Origin: Burkholderiales bacterium
GTDB taxonomy: Bacteria > Pseudomonadota > Gammaproteobacteria > Burkholderiales > Burkholderiaceae_C
Direction: 5' to 3'
Length of the DNA: 38,038 nt
NCBI GenBank assembly: GCA_028868895.1
Contig: JAGWTP010000030.1
Coordinates: 1-38,038, forward strand
The notes under the pieces were generated by a model. That model was not told where the DNA came from and ran no database searches. It saw only the letters and a list, made by a program, of their open reading frames with translations. Numbering within the stretch: the first letter of the stretch is position 1; every line of letters begins with the position of its first letter. The position numbers were made by a program, and so were the translations under genes. Below, one piece after another: positions 15,719 to 24,388 of this stretch.

Positions 15719-16723
15719 TCACTGGCGGGTGGGCGGCGCGGGCGCGAGCAGCCCCGACGAGTAGTGCAGCGCGCCAGCGGCATCGACCACCACCGCATCG
15801 ACGCCGGGCTGCGATTCGATCAGCCGCAGGCCGCGCTCGACACCGAGCACGAACACGGTCTTGGACAGCGCCTCGGTCGTCAGTCCGTCCTCGGCGAGCA
15901 CCGTCACGCTGTGCACACCGCAGGGGGACCTTCCGGTGGCCGGGTCGATGACGTGGTGAAAGCGCACGCCGTCTTCGTCGAAATAGCGCTCGTAGTCGCC
16001 CGAGGTCGAGATCGACACGTCTTCGAGCGGCAGCAGCGCGGCCATCTCGCCGGGCCGACGCGGATCGCGGATGCCCACCGTCCAGGGCCGGCCGCGGCGA
16101 TCGCCGATCACCCGGCTGTCGCCGCCGGCGCTGACGATCGCGTGGCGGATGCCGCGATGGCGCAGGATCGCCGCGGCGTTGTCGACCGCGTGGCCCTTGG
16201 CGAAGCCGCCCAGGTCGATGCGCATGCCGTCGCGCGCGAAGCGCACGGTGCGGGCGCGCAGGTCGAGCAGCAGGTGCGCGTCGCCGACCGCGGCGTGGGC
16301 GCGCGCCAGCGCCGCATCGCTCGGGCGGATGCGGCAGCGGTAGTCGTAGAGCTGGCCGACCGCCGCGTAGGTGATGTCGAAGGCGCCGCCCGAGAGCTGC
16401 GCGTAGTCCTTGGCGCGTGCCAGCAGCCGGGCCATCTCGACGCTCAGCGGGACCGGGCCGCTGGCGGCGTGGCGATTGATGCGCGAGAGTTCGGAGTCGG
16501 GCTTGTGCGGGCTCATCGCATCGTCGATGCGGTGCATCTCGTCCATCACGGCGTCGATCGCGGCCACGCCGGCGGCGCGATCGTCGCTCCACAGCTCGAC
16601 GCTGATCGCGGTGCCCATGATGGCCTCGTCGCGCTTGATCCAGCCGCACGCGGGCATCGACGCGATGACCGCTGGCGGGGTGGTGCCGCCGACCCGAAGG
16701 CTGTGCTTGCCGATGCCGAACAT
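15719..16723 (-). CDS. apbE: ApbE-family FAD:protein FMN transferase
   Basis: A 334-residue enzyme that attaches FMN to Ser/Thr of target proteins using FAD and Mg. Family motifs are present in order: LSGGAFDITYAAVG (110-123), IDLGGFAKGHAVD (169-181), SAGGDSRVIG (198-207), ISTSGDYERYF (238-248), HHVIDPATG (256-264) and TEALSKTVFVLG (283-294). The start at 16721-16723 has GAGGGAG 8 bases upstream. It is the first gene of the long minus-strand unit, 94 bases before the PD40 lipoprotein gene. Unlike most ApbE proteins it shows no signal peptide, so it may act in the cytoplasm or be exported in another way. No protein here has the full flavin-acceptor motif; DUF4266 has a loose match. Confidence 0.93.
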   Translation of the reverse strand: MFGIGKHSLRVGGTTPPAVIASMPACGWIKRDEAIMGTAISVELWSDDRAAGVAAIDAVMDEMHRIDDAMSPHKPDSELSRINRHAASGPVPLSVEMARLLARAKDYAQLSGGAFDITYAAVGQLYDYRCRIRPSDAALARAHAAVGDAHLLLDLRARTVRFARDGMRIDLGGFAKGHAVDNAAAILRHRGIRHAIVSAGGDSRVIGDRRGRPWTVGIRDPRRPGEMAALLPLEDVSISTSGDYERYFDEDGVRFHHVIDPATGRSPCGVHSVTVLAEDGLTTEALSKTVFVLGVERGLRLIESQPGVDAVVVDAAGALHYSSGLLAPAPPTRQ

Positions 16724-17197
16724 GGTTGCAACTCCCTCGAAAGTGACGCTCCGGCGGCGCCTTGATACAAGTACCGATCCCGACCACGACACGCAGATCA
16801 CGTGCCCGCACGGCGGCCTCGAAGCGGCGCCGTCAATGCGCCGGAATTTGTTAGGGCCGCCCGTGCCGCCGTGTGGAGATAAAACCGGAACGACGGTTTT
16901 CGGGCGCGTCTGAGTGCAGGTGATTCAAATGTGAACGGGCGCAACGGTGGCTTTTGGCCGGGCCCGACCGCGTTCGTATCAAGACGCAGCCATCGGCTTG
17001 TGCGCGCCATGACCTGCACCGAGCCCCGGCCCAGTCCGTTGAGTCGCGCGCAGCTGCGCGCGCCCATGCGCTGGTACGCGCGCGTGCACTCGCGCTGGCA
17101 CTCGCAGGCGCATCCGCGGGTGCGCACGAGTGCGCGCGAGCGCCGCCGGTCCGGCCCGGGTCTTGCAACCCGTGGCGCTGCCCCGGCCGAAACACAC
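16724..17197. other. Divergent intergenic region between apbE and ccmA
   Basis: This 474-bp stretch has no convincing gene. It must hold the promoters of the two divergent units. Visible structure: a hairpin AAAACCG-6 nt-CGGTTTT at 16881-16900 in a locally AT-richer patch; an 18-bp perfect palindrome CGCGCGCAGCTGCGCGCG at 17045-17062; and a run of alternating GC words (about 17045-17145). No FNR-type TTGAT-N4-ATCAA site or clear -35/-10 pair was found by eye. An open plus-strand frame from 16931 runs in phase into ccmA, but its Arg-rich translation is not CcmA-like and is not annotated. Confidence 0.6.
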
Positions 17198-17959
17198 GTG
17201 TTGCAAACCACCCCGCCCCGCCCCCACCGCGTGCCCTTGCTCGCAGCGCGCGCACTCGCCTGCCGGCGCGGCGCGCGCTTGCTGTTCGAAGGCCTCGACC
17301 TCGATCTGCACGCGGGCGATCTGGTGTGGGTGCGGGGCCGCAACGGCCGCGGCAAGACCAGCCTGCTGCGGCTCGTGGCCGGCATCGCCGCGCCGCAGCA
17401 CGGCGAGCTGCGGCTCGACGGCGCCCCGTTCACCGCCGCGCCCGATCGATCGCGCCGGATCACCTGCATCGGCCATGCCGACGCGCTCCACGGCGACCTG
17501 ACGGCGCGCGAGGCACTCACCTTCTTGCTGCGCCTGCACGGCCGGGCGCGCGACGGCGCGCGCGTCGACGCCGCGCTCGACCACTGGGGCGTGTACGCCC
17601 ATCGTCATGCCCCGGTGCGCAGCCTGTCGCAGGGGCAACGCAAGCGCGTCGCGCTGGCCCGTCTCGCCTGCGAGCACCCCGGCGCGCTCGGAGACGACCG
17701 CGGCGCCTCGCTCGGCATCGGCCGCGAAGCCTCGCGCGGCGAAATCCGCGAAGCCTCGCGCGGAGACGACCGCGAAGCGTCGCTGTGGGTGCTCGACGAA
17801 CCTTTCGACGCGCTCGACGCCGGCGGCGTCGCCTGCCTGAACGCGCTGCTGGCACAGCATCTCCAGCGCGGCGGCAGCGTGCTGCTCACCGGCCACCAGG
17901 CCGCACTCGCGCCGACGCTGCGTTGGCGCGAGCTCGACCTCGACGCCCGTGCCGACTGA
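17198..17959 (+). CDS. ccmA: CcmA, ATPase of the haem-handling CcmABCD complex
   Basis: A cytoplasmic ABC ATPase, about 253 residues from the GTG at 17198; GTG 17231 is an alternative, and neither has a clear ribosome site. Motifs: Walker A GRNGRGKT, signature LSQGQRKRVALARL, Walker B LWVLDEP, and H-loop SVLLTGH. With CcmB it powers release of haem-loaded CcmE. Odd feature: between the signature helix and Walker B there is an extra stretch of exactly four 8-residue repeats (residues 166-197; DDRGASLG, IGREASRG, EIREASRG, DDREASLW). Other CcmA proteins go straight from a short loop into Walker B. All catalytic motifs remain intact. The stop overlaps the ccmB start (TGATG). Confidence 0.92.
   Translation: MLQTTPPRPHRVPLLAARALACRRGARLLFEGLDLDLHAGDLVWVRGRNGRGKTSLLRLVAGIAAPQHGELRLDGAPFTAAPDRSRRITCIGHADALHGDLTAREALTFLLRLHGRARDGARVDAALDHWGVYAHRHAPVRSLSQGQRKRVALARLACEHPGALGDDRGASLGIGREASRGEIREASRGDDREASLWVLDEPFDALDAGGVACLNALLAQHLQRGGSVLLTGHQAALAPTLRWRELDLDARAD
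17693..17788 (+). repeat. Four 24-bp tandem repeats within ccmA
   Basis: Four in-phase 24-bp units at 17693-17716, 17717-17740, 17741-17764 and 17765-17788. The shared core is cgcgaagcctcgcgcgg or close variants. The outer two units share gacgaccgcg, the inner two are nearly the same over their last 18 bases. The unit length keeps the frame, so expansion or loss would not break the gene. Confidence 0.88.
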
Positions 17960-18627
17960 TGCGCGCGCTATTCGCAGCCCTGTACCTGCGCGACCTGCGC
18001 GTGGCGATGCGACGGCGTGTCGACGCGGTGCTGCCGATCGCCTTCTTTGCGGTGGCCGTCGCGCTGTTTCCGCTCGGCATCGGGCCCGAGCCGCAAACGC
18101 TGCGGCAGATCGCGCCCGGCATTCTGTGGGTCTGCGCGCTGCTGGCGGCGATGCTGTCGGCAAGCCACCTGTATGCGGCCGACCATGCCGACGGCACGCT
18201 CGAACAGTTGCTGCTCACCGGGCAGAGCCTGGCGGTGGTGGCCGCCGCGCGCGCCGCCGCGCACTGGACGCTGACGGGGCTGCCGCTGGTGCTGGCAGCG
18301 CCGCTGTTCGGCCTGATGTTCGACCTGAGCCCCGCCGCGCTCGCGGTGCTGGCGTTCACGCTGCTGCTGGGCACGCCGATCCTGAGCCTGCTCGGCGCGG
18401 CGGGCGCCGCGCTCACGCTCGGCCTGCGCAATGCCGGCGCGCTGGTGATCCTGATCGTGCTGCCGCTGTCGATCCCGGCGCTGGTCTTCGGCACGGGCGC
18501 GGTCGCCGCGGTCGAGGGTGGCCAGTCGCCGGGCGGGCAGTTCTCGATGCTCGGCGCGTTGCTGATCATGACCCTGCTGACTGCGCCGATCACCGCCGCC
18601 GCGGCACTGCGCATCGCGGTGGAGTGA
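17959..18627 (+). CDS. ccmB: CcmB, membrane subunit of the haem exporter-like complex
   Basis: A 222-residue integral membrane protein with about six hydrophobic segments and the typical CcmB opening FAALYLRDLRVAMRRRVDAV, followed by PIAFFAVAVALFPLGIGPEP and later LSASHLYAADHADGTLEQLLL. It partners CcmA and CcmC in cytochrome c maturation System I. It starts in the overlap TGATG with ccmA and ends 4 bases before ccmC. Length matches the family. Confidence 0.96.
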   Translation: MRALFAALYLRDLRVAMRRRVDAVLPIAFFAVAVALFPLGIGPEPQTLRQIAPGILWVCALLAAMLSASHLYAADHADGTLEQLLLTGQSLAVVAAARAAAHWTLTGLPLVLAAPLFGLMFDLSPAALAVLAFTLLLGTPILSLLGAAGAALTLGLRNAGALVILIVLPLSIPALVFGTGAVAAVEGGQSPGGQFSMLGALLIMTLLTAPITAAAALRIAVE

Positions 18628-18631
18628 GCGC

Positions 18632-19387
18632 ATGAAGACCAGCGCGCTGTTCAGCTTGGCCGCGCCGTCGCGCTTTTATCGCGCGAGCGACCGGCTCGTG
18701 CCTTGGCTTTGGGTCGCCGCGGCGCTGCTCGCGGCGGCGGGCCTCGCCCTGGGGCTGCTCTTCGCGCCGGCCGATGCGCAGCAGGGCGACGCCTACCGCA
18801 TCATCTTCATCCACGTGCCGGCCGCGTGGATGTCGATGGTGGTCTACCTCGCGATGGCCGCATGGGCGGCGGTGGGCTGGGTCTTGAACGCGCGCATGGC
18901 GGCGATGCTGGCCCGCGCGCTCGCGCCCACCGGGGTGGTGTTCACGCTGATCGCGCTGGCCACCGGCGCGGCGTGGGGCAAGCCGGCCTGGGGCGCGTGG
19001 TGGGTGTGGGACGCGCGCCTGACCTCGGAGCTGATCCTGCTGTTCCTGTACCTCGGCTACCTCGCGCTGGTGGAGGCGATCGACGACGTGCAGCGCGCCG
19101 ACCGGGCCGGCGCGCTGGTCGCGGTCATCGGCGCGGTCAACGTGCCGGTCATCTATTTTTCGGTGCGCTGGTGGAACACGCTGCACCAGGGCGCGAGCGT
19201 GAGCCTGAGCGCCGCGCCCAAGCTGGCGAGCCCGATGCTGGTCGCGATGCTGCTGATGACCTGCGCCTTCTGGGCCTACGCGTTCGCGGTCGTGTTGACG
19301 CGCGCCGGCGCGATCGTGCTCGAACGCGAGCGCGGTACCGAATGGGTTGGCCGGCTCGGGCCGGCTGCCGCGGAGCCGGTCGCATGA
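18632..19387 (+). CDS. ccmC: CcmC, haem-loading protein for CcmE
   Basis: A 251-residue membrane protein with six membrane segments. It has the tryptophan-rich haem-handling motif [20 protein letters not shown] (about 115-134) and periplasmic haem-ligand histidines at His61 ([10 protein letters not shown]) and His185 ([10 protein letters not shown]). It transfers haem to the conserved His of CcmE. It begins 4 bases after ccmB and overlaps ccmD by 4 bases (ATGA). Confidence 0.97.
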   Translation: MKTSALFSLAAPSRFYRASDRLVPWLWVAAALLAAAGLALGLLFAPADAQQGDAYRIIFIHVPAAWMSMVVYLAMAAWAAVGWVLNARMAAMLARALAPTGVVFTLIALATGAAWGKPAWGAWWVWDARLTSELILLFLYLGYLALVEAIDDVQRADRAGALVAVIGAVNVPVIYFSVRWWNTLHQGASVSLSAAPKLASPMLVAMLLMTCAFWAYAFAVVLTRAGAIVLERERGTEWVGRLGPAAAEPVA

Positions 19388-19563
19388 ACTGGCGCAGCGC
19401 CGCCGAGTTCTTCGCGATGGGCGGCTACGCGCCCTTCGTGTGGGGTGCGTACGGCCTCACCGCCGCGCTGATGGCGCTCGAGGCCTGGCTCGCCGTGCGG
19501 CGGCGCCGACGCGCGTGCGCCGAGGCGGCCCGGGAACCGCGGGCCCGGGAGCCGCTCCGATGA
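19384..19563 (+). CDS. ccmD: CcmD, small membrane subunit
   Basis: A 59-residue protein with one membrane helix (about 17-38), the family phrase [16 protein letters not shown] and an arginine-rich cytoplasmic end ([13 protein letters not shown]). CcmD helps release haem-loaded CcmE from the CcmABC complex. It overlaps ccmC and ccmE by 4 bases each, so the whole group is translationally coupled. Confidence 0.95.
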   Translation: MNWRSAAEFFAMGGYAPFVWGAYGLTAALMALEAWLAVRRRRRACAEAAREPRAREPLR

Positions 19564-20006
19564 CGCCGCGCCGCAAACGCCTGCTGCTCGTCGCCGGCAT
19601 CGCTGCGGCGATGAGCCTGGCCACCGCACTGGTGCTCAACGCATTGCGCAGCAACATGGTGTTCTTCTATTCGCCGTCGCAGGTGGCGGCGAAAGAGGCG
19701 CCCGCGGGCCGCAGTTTTCGCCTGGGCGGGCTGGTCGAGCGCGGCAGCGTGCAGCGCGACGGCCTGGCAGTGCGCTTCATCGTGACCGACACGGTGCGCT
19801 CGATCCCGGTGCGCTACCGCGGCGCGTTGCCCGATCTGTTCAAGGAAGGCAAGGGCGTGGTCGCGCAAGGCCAGGTCGACGCGGCCGGCGTGTTCATCGC
19901 GCGCGAGGTGCTCGCCAAGCACGACGAGAACTACATGCCACCCGAAGCCGGCGACGCGCTGAACCGCGCGCGCGCCGGGCAACTCGCGGTGGAACTGGCC
20001 CGATGA
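19560..20006 (+). CDS. ccmE: CcmE, haem chaperone
   Basis: A 148-residue membrane-anchored periplasmic protein. After a basic start ([10 protein letters not shown]) there is one membrane helix (8-26), then an OB-fold domain. The haem-binding motif HDENY has His121, which binds haem covalently, and Tyr125. It takes haem from CcmC and passes it to CcmF/CcmH. It overlaps ccmD and ccmF by 4 bases each. The His-type motif, not the rarer Cys type, is present. Confidence 0.97.
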   Translation: MTPRRKRLLLVAGIAAAMSLATALVLNALRSNMVFFYSPSQVAAKEAPAGRSFRLGGLVERGSVQRDGLAVRFIVTDTVRSIPVRYRGALPDLFKEGKGVVAQGQVDAAGVFIAREVLAKHDENYMPPEAGDALNRARAGQLAVELAR

Positions 20007-22057
20007 TCCCCGAGCTCGGCCAGGTCGCGCTGCTGCTCGCGCTCGCCGTCGCGCTGGTGCAGGGGACGCTGCCGCTGCTCGGCGCGGCGCGCGGCCGCGC
20101 CGACTGGATGGCGCTGGCGCGGTCGGCGGCACAGGTGCAGTTCGCGCTCGTTGCACTCGCCTTCGGCTGCCTGGCAAGCGCGTTCATGCGCAACGATTTC
20201 TCGCTGCTCTACGTGGCGATGCACTCCAACACCAGCCTGCCGCTGGCGTACCGGATCGCCGGCGTCTGGGGCGGCCACGAAGGCTCGCTGCTGCTGTGGC
20301 TGGCGATGCTGTGCACCTGGATGCTCGCGCTCGCCCGATTCAGCCGCCACATCCCGCTGCCGGTGGTCGCGCGCGCGCTGGCGGTGATGGGGCTGGTGGG
20401 CGCCGGGTTGCTGCTGTTCATGCTGATCACCTCGAACCCGTTCGAGCGCCTCGTGCCGGTGCCGCCCGACGGCAACGACCTGAATCCGCTGCTGCAGGAC
20501 CCGGGCATGGTGATCCACCCGCCGATGCTGTACATGGGCTACGTGGGCTTCTCGGTGGCGTTCGCGTTCGCGCTCGCGGCGCTGATCGGCGGCGACCTCG
20601 ACGCAGCCTGGGCGCGCTGGATGCGGCCGTGGACGGCCGCGGCCTGGTCGTTCCTGACGCTGGGCATCCTGCTCGGCAGCGTCTGGGCCTATTCGGTGCT
20701 CGGCTGGGGCGGCTGGTGGTTCTGGGACCCGGTCGAAAACGCCTCGTTCATGCCCTGGCTCGCCGGCACCGCGCTGATCCATTCGCTCGCCGTCACCGAC
20801 AAGCGCGGCGCGTTCAAGAGCTGGACCGTGCTGCTGGCGATCGTGACGTTCGCGCTGTCGCTGCTCGGCACGTTCCTCGTGCGCTCGGGTGTGCTGTCGT
20901 CGGTGCACGCGTTCGCCACCGATCCGCGGCGCGGCCTGTTCATCCTCGCGCTGCTCGTGGTCGTGATCGGCGGCTCGCTCGCGCTGTACGCGTGGCGTGC
21001 GCCGAAGGTCGGCCTGGGCGCGCGCTTCGAGCCGGTCTCGCGCGAGTCGATGCTGCTCGCCAACAACGTGCTGTTCGTGGTCGCGATGCTGTCGGTGCTG
21101 CTCGGCACGCTGTACCCGCTGCTGCTCGACGCGCTCGGCCTGGGCAAACTCTCGGTCGGCCCGCCCTACTTCGACGCCGTGTTCGTGCCGCTGATGGCGC
21201 CGGTCGCGTTCCTGCTCGGCATCGGGCCGCTGGCGCGCTGGAAGCGCGCCGAGCTGCCCGCGCTGGCGCGGCGCCTGCGCTGGGCGGCGGGGTTGTCGGT
21301 GGTCGCCGCGCTCGGCGCCGGCTGGCTCGCCGGGCGCATCACGCTCGGCGCGACCTTCGGGCTGTGGACGAGCGCGTGGATCGCCGGCTCGATCGCCATC
21401 GACCTCGGCACGCGCCTGCGGCCGACGGGCCCGGGCCAGGGCTTGGCGCAGCTGCACCGCGGCCTGCCCGATCGGTTGCGCGCGCTGCCGCGGCCCGTGC
21501 TCGGCATGATGCTCGCGCACCTGGGCGTGGCGGCGTTCGCGTTCGGCGTCAGCATGGTCAAGACCTACGAGGTCGAGAGCGAGGTGCGCATGGCGATGGG
21601 CGACACCACCGAGCTCGCCGGCCACGTCTTCACGCTGCGCGGCTTGCGCGAGGTGCGGGGACCGAACTACGACGCGATGCAGGCGCTGATCGAGGTCAGC
21701 CGCGACGGCGCACCGGTGGCGCTGATGCGGCCCGAACGGCGTGTCTACCGCGTCCGCGGCACGCCGATGACCGAGGCCGCGATCGACCGCAGCCTGACGC
21801 GCGATCTCTACGTCTCGCTCGGCGAGCCGCTGGCTGGCGGCGCGTGGATCCTGCGCATCTACTGCAAACCGTTCGTCGACTGGATCTGGGGCGGCTGCCT
21901 GCTGATGGCCCTGGGCGGCGCGCTCGCCGCGAGCGACCGGCGCTATCGCGCGAAGCAGCCGCGCGACGCCGCCGCCGTTGATGCCGGGGCCCTGACCTTC
22001 GTGACCCGCGCTGCCACGCCGATCCCCGCGGCAAGCGCGCCAGGGGCGGCGGCGTGA
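20003..22057 (+). CDS. ccmF: CcmF, cytochrome c haem lyase subunit
   Basis: A 684-residue membrane protein with many membrane segments and the WWD-type motif [16 protein letters not shown] at about 238-253. Other family blocks are HEGSLLLWL (92-100) and [17 protein letters not shown]. It joins haem to CXXCH cysteines of apocytochromes with CcmH and CcmI. Length is normal for CcmF. It overlaps ccmE by 4 bases and is followed by a 58-base gap before ccmG. The last 35 residues are Ala-rich and variable. Confidence 0.97.
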   Translation: MIPELGQVALLLALAVALVQGTLPLLGAARGRADWMALARSAAQVQFALVALAFGCLASAFMRNDFSLLYVAMHSNTSLPLAYRIAGVWGGHEGSLLLWLAMLCTWMLALARFSRHIPLPVVARALAVMGLVGAGLLLFMLITSNPFERLVPVPPDGNDLNPLLQDPGMVIHPPMLYMGYVGFSVAFAFALAALIGGDLDAAWARWMRPWTAAAWSFLTLGILLGSVWAYSVLGWGGWWFWDPVENASFMPWLAGTALIHSLAVTDKRGAFKSWTVLLAIVTFALSLLGTFLVRSGVLSSVHAFATDPRRGLFILALLVVVIGGSLALYAWRAPKVGLGARFEPVSRESMLLANNVLFVVAMLSVLLGTLYPLLLDALGLGKLSVGPPYFDAVFVPLMAPVAFLLGIGPLARWKRAELPALARRLRWAAGLSVVAALGAGWLAGRITLGATFGLWTSAWIAGSIAIDLGTRLRPTGPGQGLAQLHRGLPDRLRALPRPVLGMMLAHLGVAAFAFGVSMVKTYEVESEVRMAMGDTTELAGHVFTLRGLREVRGPNYDAMQALIEVSRDGAPVALMRPERRVYRVRGTPMTEAAIDRSLTRDLYVSLGEPLAGGAWILRIYCKPFVDWIWGGCLLMALGGALAASDRRYRAKQPRDAAAVDAGALTFVTRAATPIPAASAPGAAA

Positions 22058-22115
22058 GATCGCCCGGGCGCCCGCGAGGTGAATCCACGCCAGGCAGAAG
22101 CCCGGAGGCTGCCGG

Positions 22116-22646
22116 ATGACCCGCTGGCACTACCTCGTGCCGCTGGCGCTGTTCGCGCTGCTCAGCGCGTTCCTCGGGCGCGCGCTGCGGCTCGATCCGC
22201 ACGAGGTGCCGTCGCCGCTGATCGGCAAGGCGGCGCCGGCGTTCGCGCTGACGCGGCTCGACGACGCCTCGCGCACGATCCGCCGCGACGACCTGCTCGG
22301 CCGGGTGTGGGTGCTCAACGTCTGGGCCTCGTGGTGCGCCGCCTGCCGCGAAGAGCAACCCGCACTCGTCGACTTCGCGCGCGCCCGCACCGTGCCGGTC
22401 ATCGGCCTGAACTACAAGGACACCCGCGCGCAGGCACTGGCCTGGCTCGCCCGCTACGGAAACCCCTACGAGGCCTCGCTGTTCGACGAGACCGGCCGGG
22501 TCGGCATCGACTTCGGCGTCTACGGCGTGCCCGAGACTTTCGTGATCGACCGGCGCGGCGTGATCCGCTACAAGCTGATCGGAGCGCTGACGGCCGACGC
22601 GATCCGCACGCGCCTGCGCCCGCTGCTGAAGGAACTCGATGCGTAG
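22116..22646 (+). CDS. ccmG: CcmG/DsbE thiol:disulfide oxidoreductase
   Basis: A 176-residue membrane-anchored thioredoxin-fold protein with N-terminal helix LVPLALFALLSAFLG, active site WCAAC (Cys74, Cys77), the preceding VLNVWASW strand, and VYGVPETFVIDRRG with the cis-Pro loop typical of CcmG. It reduces apocytochrome cysteines before haem attachment. A GGAGG ribosome site lies 7 bases upstream. It overlaps ccmH by 8 bases. Confidence 0.96.
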   Translation: MTRWHYLVPLALFALLSAFLGRALRLDPHEVPSPLIGKAAPAFALTRLDDASRTIRRDDLLGRVWVLNVWASWCAACREEQPALVDFARARTVPVIGLNYKDTRAQALAWLARYGNPYEASLFDETGRVGIDFGVYGVPETFVIDRRGVIRYKLIGALTADAIRTRLRPLLKELDA

Positions 22647-23088
22647 TGCATGCATCGGCCTGCTGCTGGGCCTGGGCGCGCTTTCGGCCGGCGCAAACGA
22701 AGCCGCCCCGGCAGCGGCCGACCCGGTCGTGGAGGCCAAGATGCTGCACATCGCCGCCGAGTTGCGCTGCCTGGTGTGCCAGAACCAGACCCTGGCCGAC
22801 TCGGACGCGAGCCTCGCACAAGACCTGCGCGCGCAGATGCGGGTGATGCTGCGCGGCGGCGCCGACGCGGCGCAGGTGCGCCGCTTCATGACCGACCGCT
22901 ACGGTGACTTCGTGCTCTACCGGCCGCCGCTGAAAGCGACGACGCTGCCGCTGTGGTTCGGGCCCGGCGCGATGCTCGCCGCCGGCCTGGCCGCCCTGAC
23001 ACTCGTGCTGCGCCGCCGCAGCCGCCTGAGCGACGCGCTGTTCGATCCCGACGACGGCGACCTCACCGAAGGAGGAGTGCCACCATGA
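22639..23088 (+). CDS. ccmH: CcmH, apocytochrome thioreductase (CcmH/CycL)
   Basis: A 149-residue protein with a signal peptide (about 1-19), the conserved LRCLVCQNQTLADS motif with redox cysteines Cys44 and Cys47, and a C-terminal membrane helix at about 107-124. This is the short CcmH form; the TPR part is a separate gene, ccmI. It forms the haem ligation complex with CcmF and overlaps ccmI by 4 bases. Confidence 0.96.
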   Translation: MRSACIGLLLGLGALSAGANEAAPAAADPVVEAKMLHIAAELRCLVCQNQTLADSDASLAQDLRAQMRVMLRGGADAAQVRRFMTDRYGDFVLYRPPLKATTLPLWFGPGAMLAAGLAALTLVLRRRSRLSDALFDPDDGDLTEGGVPP

Positions 23089-24245
23089 CGCCGTTCCTGC
23101 TGCTGACCTTCGCCATCGGCGCTCTGGCGACCGCGTGGTTGACGCGCCCGCTGTGGCAGCGCGGCGCGACGCTCGCCGGCGCGGCAGCGGTCGGGCCCGC
23201 GCACCGCTCCCCCGCCCTGGGCGCGGCGCTGTCGCTGTTCGTCATCGGCACGGCCGGGTTCGGCTACGCCTGGCTCGGCGCTCCCGGCCATCTGGGGGTC
23301 GGCCCGACGCGCGTGCCCGCGCCACCGCCGGCGGCCACGGATCGCACCGCGCGCCTCGACGTGTCGGCGCCGGCCGGCGACACGCTGGCGCAAACCGAGG
23401 CGCGCGTCGCGGCGATGGTCGAGCGCCTCGCTGAACGGCAGAAGGGCCGGCCCGGCGACGCCGAGGGCTGGCAGATGCTCGGCCGCTCTTACGCGGCGCT
23501 CGGCCAGCATGCCAAGGCCGTCGACGCCTTCCGCACCGCGCTGCGCCTGCGCCCGGATGACGCGACGCTGCTCGCCGAATCGGCGTACTCGGCGGCTGCC
23601 GTCGATCCGCAAGGCGCCAACGGCGAGCCGGTGCGATGGATCGCCCGCGCACTGCGTATCGAGCCGGACAACCCGAAAGCGCTCGCGCTCGCGGGCACGC
23701 TCGCGCTCGAGCGCAGGGACTACAACGGCGCAGTGCGCTACTGGGAACACCTGGCCCGCGTGGAGCCGCCCGACAGCAAGGTCGCGCGTCAAGTGCAGGT
23801 CAGTATCCTGCAGGCGCGCCGGCTCGCCGCGAACGAGCGCGCCGCAGCGCCGACGACGCTGCTGGTGCAGACGCCCGGCGCCATGGTGGCGGCGCGCGCG
23901 CAGGTCAGCGGCACGGTGGCGCTGGCCCCTGCCCTGCGTGCGCGGGTCGCACCCGACGACACCGTGTTCGTGTACGCGCGCCCGGCCGATGGGCCGCGCA
24001 TGCCGCTCGCGGTGCTGCGCAAGCAGGTCCGTGACCTGCCGCTGCGGTTCACGCTGGACGACAGCCTGGCGATGTCGGCCAGCGCGAAACTGTCGGGTGC
24101 GCACGCCGTGGTCGTCGGCGCACGCATCGCCCGCGCCGGCAACGCGCTGCCGCGCGCCGGCGATCTGCAAGGCCAGTTGCCGGCGGTGGCGGTGGGCAGC
24201 ACCGACCTGAGGATCGAGATCGATCAGATCGTCGGCCCGCAATGA
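23085..24245 (+). CDS. ccmI: CcmI/CycH, apocytochrome c chaperone with TPRs
   Basis: A 386-residue protein starting at ATG 23085 with GGAGGAG upstream. Two membrane helices (about 3-20 and 46-65) are followed by TPR repeats at about 110-245 (DAEGWQMLGRSYAALGQHAK and others) and a C-terminal beta domain with DDTVFVYARPADGPRMPLAV, as in CycH. The TPRs bind the C-terminal helix of apocytochromes. It is the last gene of the ccm operon. The N-terminal part is shorter than in some CcmI proteins but all domains are present. Confidence 0.95.
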   Translation: MTPFLLLTFAIGALATAWLTRPLWQRGATLAGAAAVGPAHRSPALGAALSLFVIGTAGFGYAWLGAPGHLGVGPTRVPAPPPAATDRTARLDVSAPAGDTLAQTEARVAAMVERLAERQKGRPGDAEGWQMLGRSYAALGQHAKAVDAFRTALRLRPDDATLLAESAYSAAAVDPQGANGEPVRWIARALRIEPDNPKALALAGTLALERRDYNGAVRYWEHLARVEPPDSKVARQVQVSILQARRLAANERAAAPTTLLVQTPGAMVAARAQVSGTVALAPALRARVAPDDTVFVYARPADGPRMPLAVLRKQVRDLPLRFTLDDSLAMSASAKLSGAHAVVVGARIARAGNALPRAGDLQGQLPAVAVGSTDLRIEIDQIVGPQ

Positions 24246-24388
24246 GCCGCAGCGAGACCGGCATGCAGGGAACCGGCGCTTGCGTGCACAAATCGGCGTG
24301 CGTTCGCCACGACGATCGGCCCGCGGCGGGTACGGCCGCACGCCGCAGGCCGCACATCGTGTCCATACTCGTGCACAGGAGTGCGCTC

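Noticed and set aside
12595-15951. Plus-strand open frame of over 1,100 codons opposite the PD40 lipoprotein
   Set aside because: Arg/His/Gly-rich shadow with no ribosome site or recognisable domain; the minus-strand gene has signal peptide, haem motifs and a strong ribosome site.
17045-17062. 18-bp palindrome as plasmid or phage attachment site
   Set aside because: No integrase, tRNA end duplication or mobile gene is nearby; alternating GC words form such palindromes easily in this genome.
16931-17197. In-frame 89-residue extension of CcmA
   Set aside because: Arg/Ser/Pro-rich and unlike any CcmA N-terminus; the family starts just before the AARALACRRGARLLF stretch.
24242-24388. Upstream extension of the 64-residue gene overlapping ccmI
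   Set aside because: No ribosome site, irregular composition, and a clean AGGAG-ATG exists at 24389.
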